Assembly: GCF_900312745.1 (NCBI RefSeq)
Contig: NZ_OMPD01000014.1
Location: 1,798,001-1,862,000, forward strand
From: Aquimarina sp. AU58
Lineage (GTDB): Bacteria > Bacteroidota > Bacteroidia > Flavobacteriales > Flavobacteriaceae
Reading direction: 5' to 3'
DNA: 64,000 bases
Position numbers and translations under genes: made by a program. The notes below the pieces were generated by a model. The model saw only the letters and a list, made by a program, of their open reading frames with translations. It was not told the DNA's origin and searched no databases. Positions 62,764 to 64,000 of the stretch are shown here, in pieces. Numbering within the stretch: position 1 is the first letter of the stretch; each line of letters opens with the position of its first letter.

Positions 62764-63297
62764 TTATTTTAAAAAATATTGATCAGATAGTACTACACCG
62801 GTAATAAAAACAGAGGTTAAAATATAATTGATTAGGTTAAATTTTAAACTATATCCCTGTTCTTTTGACGTTTTTATAACAAGAAAAAATAAAGTAAAAC
62901 ATACAATTAACGGTAATATCCATTGCCCAAGTCCAAGCCATTGGCTTATTCTAGCTTCATCATTAGGGTTAAAAATTGATACAATCATGGCCATTAACCT
63001 GAATGAAAATGCAAAGAATAAAAATGGATACCAATATGTGTTTTTTGTATTTCTGATCACATAAAAAAACACAAATGCTGTTAGTATAGTAAAAATAGGT
63101 CCTGCTGCGCTTACCAAATATTCGTGCCATACCGATGTATATTCTCCTTCTGCTAAGAAAGCCGAATTAAGTGTCATCTTCATTGGATATCCTAATAACT
63201 TTCCTGTAAGTAAATGTGCCAATTCATGAAAAAAGAAGGACAACAGAACAGCAAGAGCGGTTATCAAAATATATTTTATGTTAATTGTTTGTTTCAT
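62764..63297 (-). CDS. Membrane protein with HELAH zinc-peptidase-like motif
   Basis: 177 residues, about five membrane helices. FFHELAHLLTGKLLGYP (~22-38) is an HExxH motif in the first helical region, as in M50-type or related membrane metallopeptidases (DUF3267-like). A later NPNDEARISQWLG resembles the third-ligand region (NPND). It is shorter than typical M50 proteases, so activity is unsure. It starts 4 bases after the DUF4870 gene and forms an operon with it. Confidence 0.72.
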   Translation of the reverse strand: MKQTINIKYILITALAVLLSFFFHELAHLLTGKLLGYPMKMTLNSAFLAEGEYTSVWHEYLVSAAGPIFTILTAFVFFYVIRNTKNTYWYPFLFFAFSFRLMAMIVSIFNPNDEARISQWLGLGQWILPLIVCFTLFFLVIKTSKEQGYSLKFNLINYILTSVFITGVVLSDQYFLK

Positions 63298-63301
63298 TAT
63301 A

Positions 63302-63754
63302 TTATTTTATAAATCGTATAGATAATGGGTATCTGTAACTTTCGCCTTTATTCGCTTTTAAAGCGGCAGTGATAACAAAAATTATTTCCAGAAAAAAACC
63401 GATTAGTGCTATAATTCCAATAAATGATGCTCCTATAAGAGTTCTAAATCCTCCTGCATCAGAAAAGTTGATTGATATATCATTAAAATGAAACAAATCT
63501 GTAATTGTAGCATCTCCAAAGACATGAAAAATGAAAAATGGAAAAGAAAATATTCCTAATATTACAGTATATAATAGAATACTTAATTGAAAATTGATGG
63601 CTTCCTTACCATGATCATCTATAAAATCTGACTTATCCTTATTGGTAGACCATAATAATATTGGAACTATGTAATTTCCAAAAGGAATAAAGTATTTTGA
63701 GAACGCACCTAGATGCATAAACGTTGCGATATTTTTGTGATTTTTGATTGACAT
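63302..63754 (-). CDS. DUF4870-family membrane protein
   Basis: 150 residues from the Met at 63754 (MSIKNHKNIATFMHLGAFSKY); an in-frame Met 30 bases upstream lacks family character and lies next to the promoter. Typical DUF4870 features are IATFMHLGAF, IVPILLWSTNKDKSDFIDDHGKEAINFQLS and a third helix pair, giving three or four membrane helices. The family is linked to the Tic20-like fold; its role is unknown. Confidence 0.85.
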   Translation of the reverse strand: MSIKNHKNIATFMHLGAFSKYFIPFGNYIVPILLWSTNKDKSDFIDDHGKEAINFQLSILLYTVILGIFSFPFFIFHVFGDATITDLFHFNDISINFSDAGGFRTLIGASFIGIIALIGFFLEIIFVITAALKANKGESYRYPLSIRFIK

Positions 63755-63781
63755 TGTAAAAGTATATAATAGTTTCTTATG

Positions 63782-63815
63782 CAAATATATGGTTAAAAAA
63801 AGGTATTATGCAAAA
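63782..63815 (-). promoter_or_regulatory. Bacteroidota-type promoter of the DUF4870 operon
   Basis: On the minus strand TATATTTG (63782-63789), a perfect TANNTTTG box, lies 21 bases after TTTTG (63811-63815). This supports starting the gene at 63754 and not at 63784. Confidence 0.65.
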
Positions 63816-63907
63816 CATAGTACCATATTTTAACATAAATTTAAGATTTAAGACCCTTTTCTTGACTATTTCTTTTGCCTATATTGTGAGAACTAAAAAT
63901 AAAACTC

Positions 63908-64000
63908 ATGGATATTACTCCTAGAAAACTTAATGCATTCTTACTATTTAAGTTACCCTCTGCCTGGTTATGTGGTGTAAGGGTTAAAAATATAGATAGA
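63908..64000 (+). CDS. DUF4442-type protein, N-terminus only
   Basis: Open frame from the ATG at 63908 to the window edge, 31 residues: MDITPRKLNAFLLFKLPSAW and then LCGVRVKNIDR. This start matches DUF4442 hotdog-fold proteins (possible thioesterases) common in Flavobacteriaceae. Too little is visible for certainty. Confidence 0.6.
   Translation, partial: MDITPRKLNAFLLFKLPSAWLCGVRVKNIDR

Overview
The window reads as chromosomal DNA from a marine, chitin-degrading member of the Flavobacteriaceae (phylum Bacteroidota). The reasons are low G+C, SusC/SusD-type and other TonB-dependent receptors, many secreted proteins ending in type A sorting domains of the type IX secretion system (T9SS), promoters of the Bacteroidota form (TTTG upstream, TANNTTTG at about -7), lipoproteins with a SCSKDD-like N-terminus, and LytS/LytTR two-component systems. 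An Aquimarina-like genus is my inference from gene content; nothing here proves it. I saw no rRNA, tRNA, CRISPR array or intact insertion sequence.

1-22.8 kb: a chitin-use locus. A SusD-like lipoprotein (cut by the window edge) and its SusC partner run leftward. Diverging from them is an operon of LytS-type kinase, LytTR regulator, sodium:solute symporter and a membrane acyltransferase of the HGSNAT/DUF5009 (NagX-like) family. Then come four large secreted enzymes: a GH19 chitinase, two GH18 chitinases and one protein joining an AA10 lytic polysaccharide monooxygenase to a GH18 chitinase. All carry chitin-binding and Ig-like modules and a T9SS tail. A second, kinase-less LytTR regulator sits among them. 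A coherent reading is: oxidative and hydrolytic attack outside the cell, uptake through SusCD, inner-membrane import by the symporter, and control by the LytTR regulators.

22.8-31.4 kb: mixed housekeeping and iron genes. They include a lipocalin-like protein, a MarR-GNAT fusion with a probable self-operator, an OmpA-like protein, a small lipoprotein, and a TonB receptor / PepSY protein / 47-residue membrane protein operon. A small CNGKC-motif protein lies upstream.

31.4-40.3 kb: a 1690-residue M9-type collagenase with GEVED and PKD modules and a T9SS tail, followed by single genes: GNAT, metallo-beta-lactamase fold protein divergent from an HxlR regulator, methyltransferase, PaaI-type thioesterase and a TRIC-family channel.

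40.4-56.4 kb: the most unusual part. It holds a T9SS leucine-rich protein, an unknown secreted protein, one LytTR regulator, four LytS-type kinases with nearly identical catalytic ends but different sensor ends, and three tandem cadherin/NHL-propeller lipoproteins. Four promoters across this block carry the same direct repeat (TTCACAAA, period 20). In three of them the -7 box lies exactly 38 bases after the start of the second repeat. I read this as one local regulon for the LytTR regulator.

56.7-64 kb: trxB, then leftward envelope genes: GIN-domain proteins, an unknown lipoprotein, a PadR / PspC / GIN-domain cluster, a HELAH-motif membrane protein and a DUF4870 protein. The start of a DUF4442 gene lies at the right edge.
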